This document shows, piece by piece, positions 41,497 to 50,229 of a DNA stretch of 64,000 bases (the first letter of the stretch is position 1; each line of letters opens with the position of its first letter). The notes under the pieces were generated by a model that was not told where the DNA came from, made no database searches, and saw nothing but the letters and a program-made list of their open reading frames with translations. A program made the position numbers and the translations under genes. Origin of the DNA: Tropicimonas aquimaris (GTDB lineage: Bacteria; Pseudomonadota; Alphaproteobacteria; Rhodobacterales; Rhodobacteraceae); NCBI RefSeq assembly GCF_042676185.1, contig NZ_JBHTJT010000007.1, forward strand, positions 372,001-436,000. Direction: 5' to 3'.

Positions 41497-43464
41497 ATGA
41501 GCTCCGTCCGGTTGCGCCTGCTCGTGCTGGCGCTGGCGCCGCTTGTCGTGCTGATGCCGGCGCTCCTGCTGATCGGGATGACCCGCTGGACAGCCGATTA
41601 CGACAAGGTTCTGATCGCCAACGTGGAAAGCGACCTCAGGATCGCGGAGCAGTACCTGTCCCGGATCATGGCCGGCACGGGCGACGAACTTCGCGGCGTG
41701 GCCGAATCCGCGGAGTTCGCCCGGGTGCTCGACGGCGGCGGGGACGAGACAGCCGCCTTCTTCGAACGCCGAAAGGCGGCGATGGGTCTGGATTTCCTCT
41801 ATTACCTCTCCGCCGATGAGGCCGCGGGTGTGGCGGATCACTGGCCGGTGATCGCCTCCGGGCTGGCCGGACGGGCGGACACGCGGATCGACATATTCGG
41901 CGCTTCCGATCTCGCGGGTTTGTCCCCCGAACTTGCGGCGCGCGCCCGGATCCCGCTGATCGAGACGGAGGCCGCCGTACCGACCACGCGGCTCGCCGAG
42001 GACCGTGGCATGGTCGTCCATGCGGCCAGCCCTGTGCGGCCTGGCGGCCGGACGGGCGTTCTGGTGGGCGGCATCCTGCTGAACCGGAACCTCGACTTCA
42101 TCGATTCGATCAACGCGCTGGTCTACCTGAACGCGGTGACCGGCGGCGAGCGGCAGGGCACGGCGACGCTCTTTCTCGACGACGTGCGCATTTCGACAAA
42201 CGTGCGGCTCTTCGAGGACGTGCGCGCGCTCGGTACGCGGGTTTCCGCAGCGGTGCGCGGGGAGGTGCTGGGCGAGGGCCACACCTGGCTCGACCGCGCC
42301 TTCGTGGTCAACGACTGGTACATCTCCGGCTACCTGCCGCTGACCGACAGCTTCGGCGAGCGGGTCGGCATGCTTTATGTGGGGTTTCTGGAAGCGCCGT
42401 TCGACGCCGCCAAACAGGCCGCATACCTGTGGATGATGGTGGCCTTTGCGGCGGTGCTGGCGCTCTCGGTGCCGGTGTTCCTGTGGATGGCCAAGGGGAT
42501 CTTCGCGCCGCTGGAGCGCATGAACGACACGATGCGGCGGGTCGGGCAGGGTGACTTGTCGGCCCGCAACAACCACCGCGGCAGCCGGGACGAGATCGGC
42601 CTCGTCGCGGCCCATCTCGACGACCTGCTGGACCAGGTCCAGGACCGCGACCGCAGGCTGCGCGAATGGGCCGACGTGCTGCACGAGAGGGTAGAGCAAC
42701 GGACCTCAGAGCTGCGGGAGGCCAACGTGAAGCTGGAGGAGACCTTCCAGCAGCTGGTGATGAGCGAGAAGCTCGCCTCGATCGGAGAGATTACCGCCGG
42801 GGTGGCGCACGAGATCAACAACCCCGTCGCCGTGATCCAGGGCAATGTGGACGTGATCCACGAGATCCTCGGGCGCGAAGCGGAGCCGGTAGCGACCGAG
42901 CTCGACCTGATCGATCGGCAGGTGGCCCGGATCCAGACCATCGTCGGCAAACTCCTGCAATTCGCCCGGCCCGGCGACTTCGCCGGCAGCGATCCTTGGG
43001 TGGACCTAGGGGCGGCGGTCGAGGATTGCCTGGTCTTCGTCGAGCACGAGATATCGAGTCGCGGGATCGAGGTACGAAAGGCCCTCGACCCGTCGCCGCC
43101 GGTGCGGATCGATCTGGGAGAGTTGCAGCAGGTCGTGGTGAACCTGATCGTCAACGCGGCGCAGGCGATGGAGCAGGGCGGCCGGATCGACCTGTCACTG
43201 CGCCCGGAGGCTCGGGAAGGGCGCGAAGGCGTAGGCCTGAGCGTTGCGGACACCGGGCCTGGCATCCCCGAAGGCCGGCTTGGCGCGGTGTTCGATCCGT
43301 TCTTCACGACCAAGCAGGCGGAAGGGACGGGCTTGGGGCTCTCGATCTCGCAGACGCTCGTGCAGCGGGCTGGCGGTCTGATCACGGCCCGAAACCGTCC
43401 GGAGGGCGGAGCAGAGTTCCGCGTCTGGCTTCCGGTCACCGATCCATTGGGGGAAGATGCATGA
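41497..43464 (+). CDS. Membrane sensor histidine kinase with periplasmic CACHE-type domain
   Basis: 655 residues: helix about 5-28, a large periplasmic sensing region about 30-305 that looks like a double CACHE fold, a second helix about 310-332, HAMP about 330-385, a coiled coil, HisKA with His438 in AGVAHEINNP, and an HATPase domain (NLIVNAAQAME; GLSVADTGPGIPEG; GTGLGLSIS). It autophosphorylates and would signal to a response regulator, but none is adjacent. It is divergent from potD by 223 bp and convergent with moeA. The receiver protein at 63839 is a possible partner in the same island. Confidence 0.88.
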   Translation: MSSVRLRLLVLALAPLVVLMPALLLIGMTRWTADYDKVLIANVESDLRIAEQYLSRIMAGTGDELRGVAESAEFARVLDGGGDETAAFFERRKAAMGLDFLYYLSADEAAGVADHWPVIASGLAGRADTRIDIFGASDLAGLSPELAARARIPLIETEAAVPTTRLAEDRGMVVHAASPVRPGGRTGVLVGGILLNRNLDFIDSINALVYLNAVTGGERQGTATLFLDDVRISTNVRLFEDVRALGTRVSAAVRGEVLGEGHTWLDRAFVVNDWYISGYLPLTDSFGERVGMLYVGFLEAPFDAAKQAAYLWMMVAFAAVLALSVPVFLWMAKGIFAPLERMNDTMRRVGQGDLSARNNHRGSRDEIGLVAAHLDDLLDQVQDRDRRLREWADVLHERVEQRTSELREANVKLEETFQQLVMSEKLASIGEITAGVAHEINNPVAVIQGNVDVIHEILGREAEPVATELDLIDRQVARIQTIVGKLLQFARPGDFAGSDPWVDLGAAVEDCLVFVEHEISSRGIEVRKALDPSPPVRIDLGELQQVVVNLIVNAAQAMEQGGRIDLSLRPEAREGREGVGLSVADTGPGIPEGRLGAVFDPFFTTKQAEGTGLGLSISQTLVQRAGGLITARNRPEGGAEFRVWLPVTDPLGEDA

Positions 43465-43556
43465 TTCAAGTGATGCTTATCGGATCGAAAATCCCATTCC
43501 ATTTCGGATACTTGAAAAGCCTTCTTGATCCTCCGCGCGAAACCGAGTTTGCGCCG

Positions 43557-45275
43557 TCAGATGCCAAAGCCCGCGTAGGGGAGAAACCGTACCGGCATGC
43601 CCGGCTCGACCGCAATCGGCCCATCCGGCAGCTCGACAAGCCCGGTCGCCCAGCTGAGCCCGCTGATCCGGCCCGAGCCTTCCGAGGCGAAGACTTCGGC
43701 TGCCCCTTGGTCGTTCAGTCGGGCGCGGAGGTATTCTCGCCGTCCGGGCTTCTTGGATTTGGTGAACGCGGCCGGCACGTCGAACCCCATCGGCGCGACC
43801 CAGCCCGCGCCGGCCATGAGTGACAGCGCAGGACGCGCGAAGATCAACGCGCAGACCAACGCCGCGACCGGGTTGCCCGGCAGCCCGAAGACCGGCGCGC
43901 CTTGCCACGTGGCCAGCGCAAGCGGCCGGCCGGGCTTGAGCGCGATCCGCCAGCTCGACAGGGTGCCGCGTGAGGACAGCAGGGCGGAGACGTGGTCCTC
44001 GTCGCCCGCCGAAGCTCCGCCGGAGGTGAGGATCACGTCGGCCTGCTCCGTGCCGTCATTCAGTCGGCGTTCGATCTCCGTGGAGTCGTCCCTGACGTGA
44101 CCGAGGTCCACCGGGGCGTAGCCCCAGCCCTCCGCGAGGCGCAGCAGCATCGGCCGGTTGGCGTCCCAGATCTGGTGCGGCTGGGCGGGCAGATCGGGCG
44201 AGGGGATGATCTCGTCTCCGGTCGACAGCACGCCGACCCGCAAGCGCCGATGCACCGCGACCTCCGCAATGCCGAGGGCGGACAGCAGCGCCAGGTCGGG
44301 CGCCCTGAGGCGCTGCCCCGCTGGCAGCGCCGTGCCGCCCTCGTCCACGTCCTCGCCCGCCTTGCGGGTGTTCGCGCGTGGCTTCACAGGTCCGTCGAAG
44401 ACCACCGAAGCGCCATCGCTCGCCGTGTCCTCCTCCAGCACGACCGTATCCACGCCCTCGGGCAGGATCGCCCCCGTGAGGATGCGGATCGCGGCGCCCT
44501 CGGGCACGGGCTGGCCATAGGGTTGTCCGGCTGCGGCGCGGCCGTCGACCAGCGGCAGGCGCTGCGGCCCAGCACCGGTGGCGGCGTGGGCGAAGCCGTA
44601 GCCGTCGACCGCGGAGTTGGGCGAGGGCGGGTTGGAGCGCCGGGCCCGGCACGGCTCGGCCAGGATTCTTCCACCCGCGTCCGCCGTGGCGCAGGTCTCG
44701 ATCCCGGCAACGGGGATCAGAGCCTGCCGCAGCCGCGACAGCGCCTCGTCCACCGGCACCCAGTCCACGCCCTGCGGCATGGCGAAACAATCGTCCCGCA
44801 GCCGCGGCGGCTCCAGCGTCGCGGGCAGGGCGCGGCGCAGGTCCAGCACGTGGTCGGCGCCAAGAACCGGTGCGAACGTGGCGGCGAGGAGGTCGGGCAG
44901 GGCGCCTTCCTCGGACAGCGCGAGCAGCGCCATGGCCATCTGCCGGGCCTGTGCTTCGGCCGGGGTGGTTCCGGGGTGCGCTTCGGCGAAAGCATGTGCT
45001 TCGGCCGCCAGCAAGGCCGGATCGATGCGGGCGACGAGCAAGGGGGCGGAGGTTGCGCCGGGCCAGGTGGCGGCCTCCGGGCCGCATGGCTCACGCCAGG
45101 CCTCGGGCGCGTCGTTCACGCCGAGCAGGGTCGCGCCGGCTGGTGCCTCGGAGAGCATCAGGACGGCTTCGGCGGGGTCAGTGCAGCGATGGGCCGTAAC
45201 GCTCCCAGACGTGGCGATGGCCAGCCAGAGGCCATCCTCCGCCGGGGTCACGATGGCGACGCGGTCGCACTTCAC
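43557..45275 (-). CDS. moeA: Molybdopterin molybdenumtransferase MoeA with unusual N-terminal extension
   Basis: 572 residues; ordinary MoeA is about 400. Residues from about 185 are MoeA: NSAVDGYGFA, PEGAAIRILTGAILPEG, VGVLSTGDEII and the MPT-binding LTSGGASAGDEDHVS, ending with the domain IV region. It inserts molybdate (or tungstate) into the pterin. Residues 1-185 (KCDRVAIVTPAEDGLW at the start) show no family I recognise. The start is GTG 45275 inside the mobB stop (GTGA), with GGAGG upstream. Last gene of fdhD-mobA-mobB-moeA. Confidence 0.85.
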   Translation of the reverse strand: MKCDRVAIVTPAEDGLWLAIATSGSVTAHRCTDPAEAVLMLSEAPAGATLLGVNDAPEAWREPCGPEAATWPGATSAPLLVARIDPALLAAEAHAFAEAHPGTTPAEAQARQMAMALLALSEEGALPDLLAATFAPVLGADHVLDLRRALPATLEPPRLRDDCFAMPQGVDWVPVDEALSRLRQALIPVAGIETCATADAGGRILAEPCRARRSNPPSPNSAVDGYGFAHAATGAGPQRLPLVDGRAAAGQPYGQPVPEGAAIRILTGAILPEGVDTVVLEEDTASDGASVVFDGPVKPRANTRKAGEDVDEGGTALPAGQRLRAPDLALLSALGIAEVAVHRRLRVGVLSTGDEIIPSPDLPAQPHQIWDANRPMLLRLAEGWGYAPVDLGHVRDDSTEIERRLNDGTEQADVILTSGGASAGDEDHVSALLSSRGTLSSWRIALKPGRPLALATWQGAPVFGLPGNPVAALVCALIFARPALSLMAGAGWVAPMGFDVPAAFTKSKKPGRREYLRARLNDQGAAEVFASEGSGRISGLSWATGLVELPDGPIAVEPGMPVRFLPYAGFGI

Positions 45276-45766
45276 AGGCCGACCTCCTTCAGGATGAAGC
45301 CGGCGATGGCGGCTGTGTCGTCGAGGTCGAAGACCGGGAGCGTTGCATCCGGCAAAGGGCAATCGGAAGCGATCGCCCGGATCGAGTCGTTGCCATCCGA
45401 GAGCGGCGGCTTGCCGGTTTCCTGCCGGTAGGCCTCGACCTTCGGATGCGGCGCGCGCTTGTAGCCCTCGATCAGGACCAGGTCGACCGGGGACATGCGG
45501 GTCAGCAACTCGTCGAGCGCCGGCTCGGCTGCGCCACGCAGCTCGTTCATCAGGGCCCATCGGTTGGGCGAGGCCAGCAGCACCTCGCGTGCCCCGGCCT
45601 CCCGGTGGCGGAAGCTGTCCCGTCCGGGCTGGTCCACATCGGTGTCGTGGTGGGCGTGCTTGACGGTCGACACGCTGTGCCCCCGCGCGGCGATTTCCGC
45701 GACCAGCCGCTCCATCAACCCGGTCTTGCCGGCGTTCTTCCAGCCAGTCACCCCATAGAGCCTCAT
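45272..45766 (-). CDS. mobB: Molybdopterin-guanine dinucleotide biosynthesis adaptor MobB
   Basis: 164-residue P-loop GTPase-like protein. Walker A is GWKNAGKTGLMERL, DTVKHAHHDTDVDQPG-like text (residues 35-50) carries the switch histidines, and VDLVLIEGYKRAPHPK is typical of MobB. It assists MobA in forming the guanine-dinucleotide cofactor needed by formate and sulfite dehydrogenases. Four-base overlaps with mobA and moeA mark one transcript. Confidence 0.92.
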   Translation of the reverse strand: MRLYGVTGWKNAGKTGLMERLVAEIAARGHSVSTVKHAHHDTDVDQPGRDSFRHREAGAREVLLASPNRWALMNELRGAAEPALDELLTRMSPVDLVLIEGYKRAPHPKVEAYRQETGKPPLSDGNDSIRAIASDCPLPDATLPVFDLDDTAAIAGFILKEVGL

Positions 45767-46374
45767 TGCGCCTCCAGCAGGCGCTCGGCGGCGCGTATGT
45801 CCTCGGGGGTGTTGACGTTGAAGAAGGGGTCGCGGGTCGTGGCGTCGAACTCGGCGAGTCCGGCCTCGTGACGGTCGGTCCAGAGCACGACCTTGCGCAG
45901 CCCGTCCTCCAGCGCGGCCCGCAGATCGTGCCGAAGCGACACCGGCCAGAGCCCGAAGGTGGGTTGGCGCCAGAGCTTGCGGTCGCTGTCGCGGGACCCG
46001 GCCAGCGCCAGGCCCTTGGGGCCGGCGGCGGCGGAAAGCCGGGCGACGAGGTCCTCCGGGAAGAAGGGGGTGTCGGCAGCGGCGGTCACGATGGCAGGGA
46101 CGCCCGCCTCGGCGGCCCAGTCCAGGCCGGCCAGAACGCCCGCAAGCGGACCGGGGTGGCCCGGTATCGGGTCCGGCAGGATCGGCAAGCCGAACTCGGC
46201 CAGACGCGCAGGGTCCCCGTTGGCATTGAGCGCCATTGCCCCGACCTGCGGCGCCAGCCGGGAGATCACGTGGTCGATCAGCCGCCGGTCGCCCAGTGGC
46301 CGCAGCCCCTTGTCGCCGCCGCCCATGCGTGTCGCGAGGCCGCCGGCGAGGATTACCCCTGCGATATCAGCCAT
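45763..46374 (-). CDS. mobA: Molybdenum cofactor guanylyltransferase MobA
   Basis: 203-residue nucleotidyltransferase. The GTP site is ILAGGLATRMGGGDKGL, and further segments are ILPDPIPGHPGPLAGVLAG and TAAADTPFFPEDLV. It attaches GMP to molybdopterin to give MGD. Overlaps fdhD upstream and mobB downstream. Confidence 0.94.
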   Translation of the reverse strand: MADIAGVILAGGLATRMGGGDKGLRPLGDRRLIDHVISRLAPQVGAMALNANGDPARLAEFGLPILPDPIPGHPGPLAGVLAGLDWAAEAGVPAIVTAAADTPFFPEDLVARLSAAAGPKGLALAGSRDSDRKLWRQPTFGLWPVSLRHDLRAALEDGLRKVVLWTDRHEAGLAEFDATTRDPFFNVNTPEDIRAAERLLEAQ

Positions 46375-47242
46375 CGTAGGCCGCCTTGCGCCGGTGTTTC
46401 GACGCCTCTTCCGAGACGGCGGACGGGTCCGCGTCGCGTAACAGCCGTTCCTCGCCGGACAGGCAGACGAAGCGCTGCCCGCGCATCCGGCCTACCAGCG
46501 TCAGCCCGACCTGGCGGGCAATTTCGACGCCCCAGGCGGTGAAGCCCGAGCGGGACACCAGCGCCGGAATGCCCATCTGGGCGGTCTTGATCACCATTTC
46601 GGAGGTCAGCCGCCCGGTCGTGTAGAGGATCTTGTCCTCCGCCGGCACGCCGTGACGGAACATGAAGCCCGCGATCTTGTCGACCGCGTTGTGCCGGCCG
46701 ACATCCTCCATGTAGACGAGCGGCCTGTCCCGCTGGCACAGCACGGTGCCGTGGATCGCCCCGGCTTCGAGGTAGAGCGAGGGGGTGGTGTTGATCTCTT
46801 TCGCCAGCGCGTAGAGCCAGCTCGTACGGATCTCGGCCGGCGGCAATGCCAGACCCTCGAGCCCCTCCATCATGTTGCCGAATACCGTGCCGACCGCACA
46901 GCCGCTGGTGCGGATCTTCTTCTGCATCTTCTCCTCGTAGGAGGTCTCGCGCGCGGTGCGAACCACGACGGTCTCGATCTCCTCGTCGAAATCGACCCCG
47001 GTGACCTCGTCGTCGTCCAACAGCATGCCCTGGTTCCGCAGGAACCCGAGGGCCAGGTATTCGGGGTAGTCGCCGATGGTCATGGCGGTGACAACCTCCT
47101 GCCGGTTGAGGAAGATCGTTAGCGGACGTTCTTCTACCACCGAGATCTCTGTCTCGGCGCCGGTGTGATCGGTGCCCGATATCCGGCGCGTCAGGCGGGG
47201 ATCTGTCGGGGAGGGGAGGATTGGGTAATCCGGAGGTGTCAC
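46367..47242 (-). CDS. fdhD: Formate dehydrogenase accessory sulfurtransferase FdhD
   Basis: 291 residues, GTG start with AGGAC upstream. FdhD transfers sulfur from IscS to the bis-MGD cofactor, which formate dehydrogenase needs for activity. Family segments are ERPLTIFLNRQEVVTAM, YLALGFLRNQGML, DVGRHNAVDKIAGF and YTTGRLTSEMVIKTAQMGIP. At the usual CxxC position only one cysteine is present (TSGCAVGT), unlike E. coli. The gene overlaps mobA by 8 bp and is divergent from tupB across a promoter region with a TGGACA-N3-TGTCCA palindrome. Confidence 0.93.
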   Translation of the reverse strand: MTPPDYPILPSPTDPRLTRRISGTDHTGAETEISVVEERPLTIFLNRQEVVTAMTIGDYPEYLALGFLRNQGMLLDDDEVTGVDFDEEIETVVVRTARETSYEEKMQKKIRTSGCAVGTVFGNMMEGLEGLALPPAEIRTSWLYALAKEINTTPSLYLEAGAIHGTVLCQRDRPLVYMEDVGRHNAVDKIAGFMFRHGVPAEDKILYTTGRLTSEMVIKTAQMGIPALVSRSGFTAWGVEIARQVGLTLVGRMRGQRFVCLSGEERLLRDADPSAVSEEASKHRRKAAYDG

Positions 47243-47353
47243 GCTGGGTGTCCTGTCGGGGGTGGGCTATCGTTTACGTCGGCCATCCTGTCGGCTGCCA
47301 GTGCAAGTTGCAAGCCGCCAGCCCATGGCATTCTAATGCTCCGTCGGGCGGCG

Positions 47354-47368
47354 TGGACAGATTGTCCA
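47354..47368. promoter_or_regulatory. Palindromic operator candidate between fdhD and tupB
   Basis: Perfect 15-bp palindrome TGGACA-GAT-TGTCCA in the 253-bp divergent promoter region. Two related copies lie upstream of the fdh operon (55147-55161 and 55188-55202), and no other close match was noticed elsewhere. It may bind a regulator that senses formate, metal or the kinase signal. Confidence 0.55.
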
Positions 47369-47495
47369 GCCGGCGCACCGGTCTCCGTGCCGATTGGGTC
47401 ATTCTGCTTTTTTTGTCGCCGTGCCAGCCATTTGTGCTGGAACTGCCGGGAGCGGCCTGACAGGTTCGCCCCCAAACAGGGAGGGTGGTCGACGG

Positions 47496-48200
47496 ATGGT
47501 CGATCTTTGGAGCGGGCTGGTCCAGGCATTCTGGCTGGTCGTGACGTTCAATTCGGAACTCGTCGAGATCGCGCTCCGCTCGCTGCGGGTGTCGTTCACG
47601 GCGTTGCTCGTCGCCTCGCTGATCGCCATGCCCCTCGCCGCGATCCTCGCCGTGAAGCGGTTCCGCTGGCGGCGGGTGGTGATCGCGGTGCTCAACGCGC
47701 TTATGGGCCTGCCGCCGGTCGTCGTGGGACTTGTCGTCTACGTGCTGCTCTCGCGCTCCGGGCCGCTCGGGGTTCTGGGGCTGCTCTTCACCCCGACAGC
47801 GATGGTGATCGCGCAGGTCATCATCATCGTGCCGCTGATCGCCAGCATCGCCCACCAGTCGCTGCGAGATCTCTGGCAGGAATACCACGACCTGCTGATC
47901 TCGATGAACGTCACACAGATGCAGAAGGTCTCCACGCTTTTGTGGGATGCCCGCCGTGCGCTGCTGACCGCGGCGCTCGCGGGCTTCGGACGGGCGATCG
48001 GAGAGGTCGGGGCGATCATGATTGTCGGCGGCAACATCGACCATGCGACCCGGGTGCTGACCACGGCGATCGCGCTGGAGACCGGCAAGGGCGATTTCGC
48101 GCTGGCCCTGGCGCTCGGCTTCGTGCTGATCGCGCTGGCGATCTCGGTGAGCCTGGCGATCCACTGGCTCAGTCGTACCGAACGGGAGGGCAGTTGGTGA
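47496..48200 (+). CDS. tupB: Tungstate ABC transporter permease
   Basis: 234-residue permease with about five to six helices and the EAA-type segment ALAGFGRAIGEVGAIMIVGGNI, the form seen in TupB/ModB-type oxyanion permeases. GGGAGGG precedes ATG 47496. It is coupled to the ATPase gene by GTGA and co-transcribed with tupA, whose product resembles tungstate-binding TupA. The transporter supplies the metal for the formate dehydrogenase. Confidence 0.88.
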   Translation: MVDLWSGLVQAFWLVVTFNSELVEIALRSLRVSFTALLVASLIAMPLAAILAVKRFRWRRVVIAVLNALMGLPPVVVGLVVYVLLSRSGPLGVLGLLFTPTAMVIAQVIIIVPLIASIAHQSLRDLWQEYHDLLISMNVTQMQKVSTLLWDARRALLTAALAGFGRAIGEVGAIMIVGGNIDHATRVLTTAIALETGKGDFALALALGFVLIALAISVSLAIHWLSRTEREGSW

Positions 48201-48910
48201 GTTCGCTTTTCCCCGTCGTGCTGGAAGGCGCCGAGACGGCGCGACGCGGGCAGGTGTTGGCCGGCCCGGTGAACCTGACGCTGGGCGGGCAGGGCATCTG
48301 CGTCGTGCTCGGCCCAAACGGCGCTGGCAAGACCTCGCTCCTTCGGCTGATGCACGGGGCGGCCCGGCTGACGGCAGGCTCGATCCGCTGGTCCTGCCCG
48401 ACGTCGAAGGCGCGCCGGGCGCAGGCCTTCGTGTTCCAGCGGCCGGTGATGCTGCGCCGAACGGTGCTGGAGAACCTCGCCTATCCGCTGCGGATCCGCG
48501 GTGTTCGGCGGCGGGAGGCGATGCAGCGCGCCACGGACTGGGCGGGGCGCGTGGGCCTCGGCGGCATGCTCGACCGGCAGGCAACCGTCCTGTCCGGTGG
48601 CGAGCAGCAGAAGCTCGCGCTTGCCCGTGCGCTGATCGCCGAACCGGCGCTCCTGTTTCTCGACGAGCCCTGTGCGTCTCTCGACGGCCGAGCGATGCGC
48701 GAAATCGAGGAGATCCTTGTGGCGGCCCGGGCCTCCGGCACACGCCTGATCCTGTCGACGCACGACATGGGGCAAGCGCGGCGGCTGGCGGACGAGGTCG
48801 TCTTCATGCTGCACGGCAAGGTGCACGAAACCGGCCCTGCGCAAACCTTTTTCAATCACCCCGCAACGCCCGAAGCCCGGGCATTTCTGCATGGAGACAT
48901 TGTCGAATGA
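48197..48910 (+). CDS. tupC: Tungstate ABC transporter ATP-binding protein
   Basis: 237-residue ABC ATPase starting at GTG 48197 within the tupB stop. Walker A GPNGAGKTS, signature LSGGEQQKLALARAL, Walker B LLFLDEPCASLDG, switch histidine LSTHDMGQARRLAD. It overlaps tupA by 4 bp. Gene order permease, ATPase, binding protein is less usual than A-B-C. Confidence 0.88.
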   Translation: MSSLFPVVLEGAETARRGQVLAGPVNLTLGGQGICVVLGPNGAGKTSLLRLMHGAARLTAGSIRWSCPTSKARRAQAFVFQRPVMLRRTVLENLAYPLRIRGVRRREAMQRATDWAGRVGLGGMLDRQATVLSGGEQQKLALARALIAEPALLFLDEPCASLDGRAMREIEEILVAARASGTRLILSTHDMGQARRLADEVVFMLHGKVHETGPAQTFFNHPATPEARAFLHGDIVE

Positions 48911-49716
48911 TCAGGAAGCTTTCTGTCGCGCTCTGCGCGCTTGCCATCGGCACCGCTGCCCAAGCGGCAGACGTGATGAAGATGGCCGTTACCACCTCCT
49001 TTCACAACTCTGGTCTGGCCGAGGTTCTTCTGCCCGAGATCCTGACCGATCTGGATCTGGAAGTGCAGCTTCTGGTCGTCGGAACTGGCCAGGCGCTCAA
49101 GCTGGGTGAGACCGGCGACGTGGACGCGATCCTCGTTCACTCCCGCGCGGCCGAGGAAGCCTTTGTCGAGCAGGGCTTCGGCACCCATCGTCGCGAGATC
49201 ATGTACAACGATTTCGTCTTCATCGGGCCGGAGGCCGACCCGGCGGGCGTGAAGGGCGCGGAGAGCGCCGTCGACAGCCTGCAGAAGATCGCTTCCGCCG
49301 AAGCGAAGTTCGTCAGCCGGGGCGATGACAGCGGCACCCACAAGATGGAGCTGAGCCTGTGGAAGACGGCCGGGCTGGACGCCGGGAGCTTCGGGGAATG
49401 GTACAGCGCCGTGGGCGCCGGCATGGGCGCGGCGCTGAACACCGCCGCGGGGCTCGACGCCTACATCCTCTCGGATCGTGCGAGCTGGCTGAACTTTGGC
49501 AACAAGGCCGATCTGGGGCTGCTCTTTTCGGGCGATCCGGTGCTGTTCAACCAGTATGCATTCCTGCCGGTCAACCCGGAGAAGCATGGCCATGTCCGGA
49601 ATGACCTGGCGATGAAGCTGGAATACTGGCTGACCTCCGACAAGGCGAAGGGTCTGATCGACGGCTACACGATCGGCGGTGAGACGCTGTTCGTCTTCAA
49701 CGCCGAGCCGATGTGA
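48907..49716 (+). CDS. tupA: Tungstate-binding periplasmic protein
   Basis: 269 residues with signal peptide (MIRKLSVALCALAIGTAAQA). The mature start DVMKMAVTTSFHNSGLAEVLLPEI has the TTS...SGL pattern of TupA, and GTGQALKLGETGDVDAILVHSR is the second oxyanion-binding segment. RGDDSGTHKMELSLW also belongs to this family. TupA proteins prefer tungstate over molybdate. The pairing with formate dehydrogenase maturation genes points to a tungsten enzyme, which is an inference. Confidence 0.9.
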   Translation: MIRKLSVALCALAIGTAAQAADVMKMAVTTSFHNSGLAEVLLPEILTDLDLEVQLLVVGTGQALKLGETGDVDAILVHSRAAEEAFVEQGFGTHRREIMYNDFVFIGPEADPAGVKGAESAVDSLQKIASAEAKFVSRGDDSGTHKMELSLWKTAGLDAGSFGEWYSAVGAGMGAALNTAAGLDAYILSDRASWLNFGNKADLGLLFSGDPVLFNQYAFLPVNPEKHGHVRNDLAMKLEYWLTSDKAKGLIDGYTIGGETLFVFNAEPM

Positions 49717-49749
49717 GCGGCGCGCGCAGGCCGGGGGGCCGGTCGGCGC

Positions 49750-50229
49750 CTATTCGTCGAGCGAGCCGTGAATGGCGAACTGCTCAAGTCCCGCGTTCTC
49801 TGGACTGATGAGCCTGTAGGCCTCGCGCACGCCCGATGGTGTCAGTTCCCGGGCAACCGTCAGCAGGGTGTTCGGCTCGTGTTCGTCGCAAAGATCGCGC
49901 ATGTGGGCGATCTCTTCGGCAGCCACCGGTCGGGCTGCTTCGACGGACGGCGCGCCGTAGTAGGTGACGAAATGCTGTGCCAGCAGGTCCCTCAGGGTTT
50001 CGAGCTCGGCGGCCTCGATCTGCGTCACCGCGACGAAGGTCACGCGCCCGCTGGTCTCGAGCCCGAACCAGCCGTTCGCGAAGGCCTGCCGCGCCTTGCC
50101 GCTCAGGTCGCTCTCGGTCCAGTCGGAGAACTCGAAGCCGCCGGATATACACCATTCCCCGGTGCGCGCCGGCACGGCATAGACCCGCTGGTCGCTCTCG
50201 TCGAAATGGATGGCGCGGGCGAGGTTCAT
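49750..50229 (-). CDS. Conserved Rhodobacterales-type protein (DUF6505-like)
   Basis: 159-residue soluble protein beginning MNLARAIHFDESDQRVYAVPA. It contains RTGEWCISGGFEFSDW and ends with AIHGSLDE; no cofactor motif is evident. I believe it matches DUF6505, a family found near formate dehydrogenase loci in Rhodobacterales, but its function is unknown. Its start overlaps the ligase-like gene by 4 bp in the operon with mrp. Confidence 0.65.
   Translation of the reverse strand: MNLARAIHFDESDQRVYAVPARTGEWCISGGFEFSDWTESDLSGKARQAFANGWFGLETSGRVTFVAVTQIEAAELETLRDLLAQHFVTYYGAPSVEAARPVAAEEIAHMRDLCDEHEPNTLLTVARELTPSGVREAYRLISPENAGLEQFAIHGSLDE

Noticed and set aside
43465..43556. Terminator between the sensor kinase and moeA
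   Set aside because: The short gap has only weak pairing (CGAAA/TTTCG) and no T-run in either direction, so no reliable terminator can be claimed.
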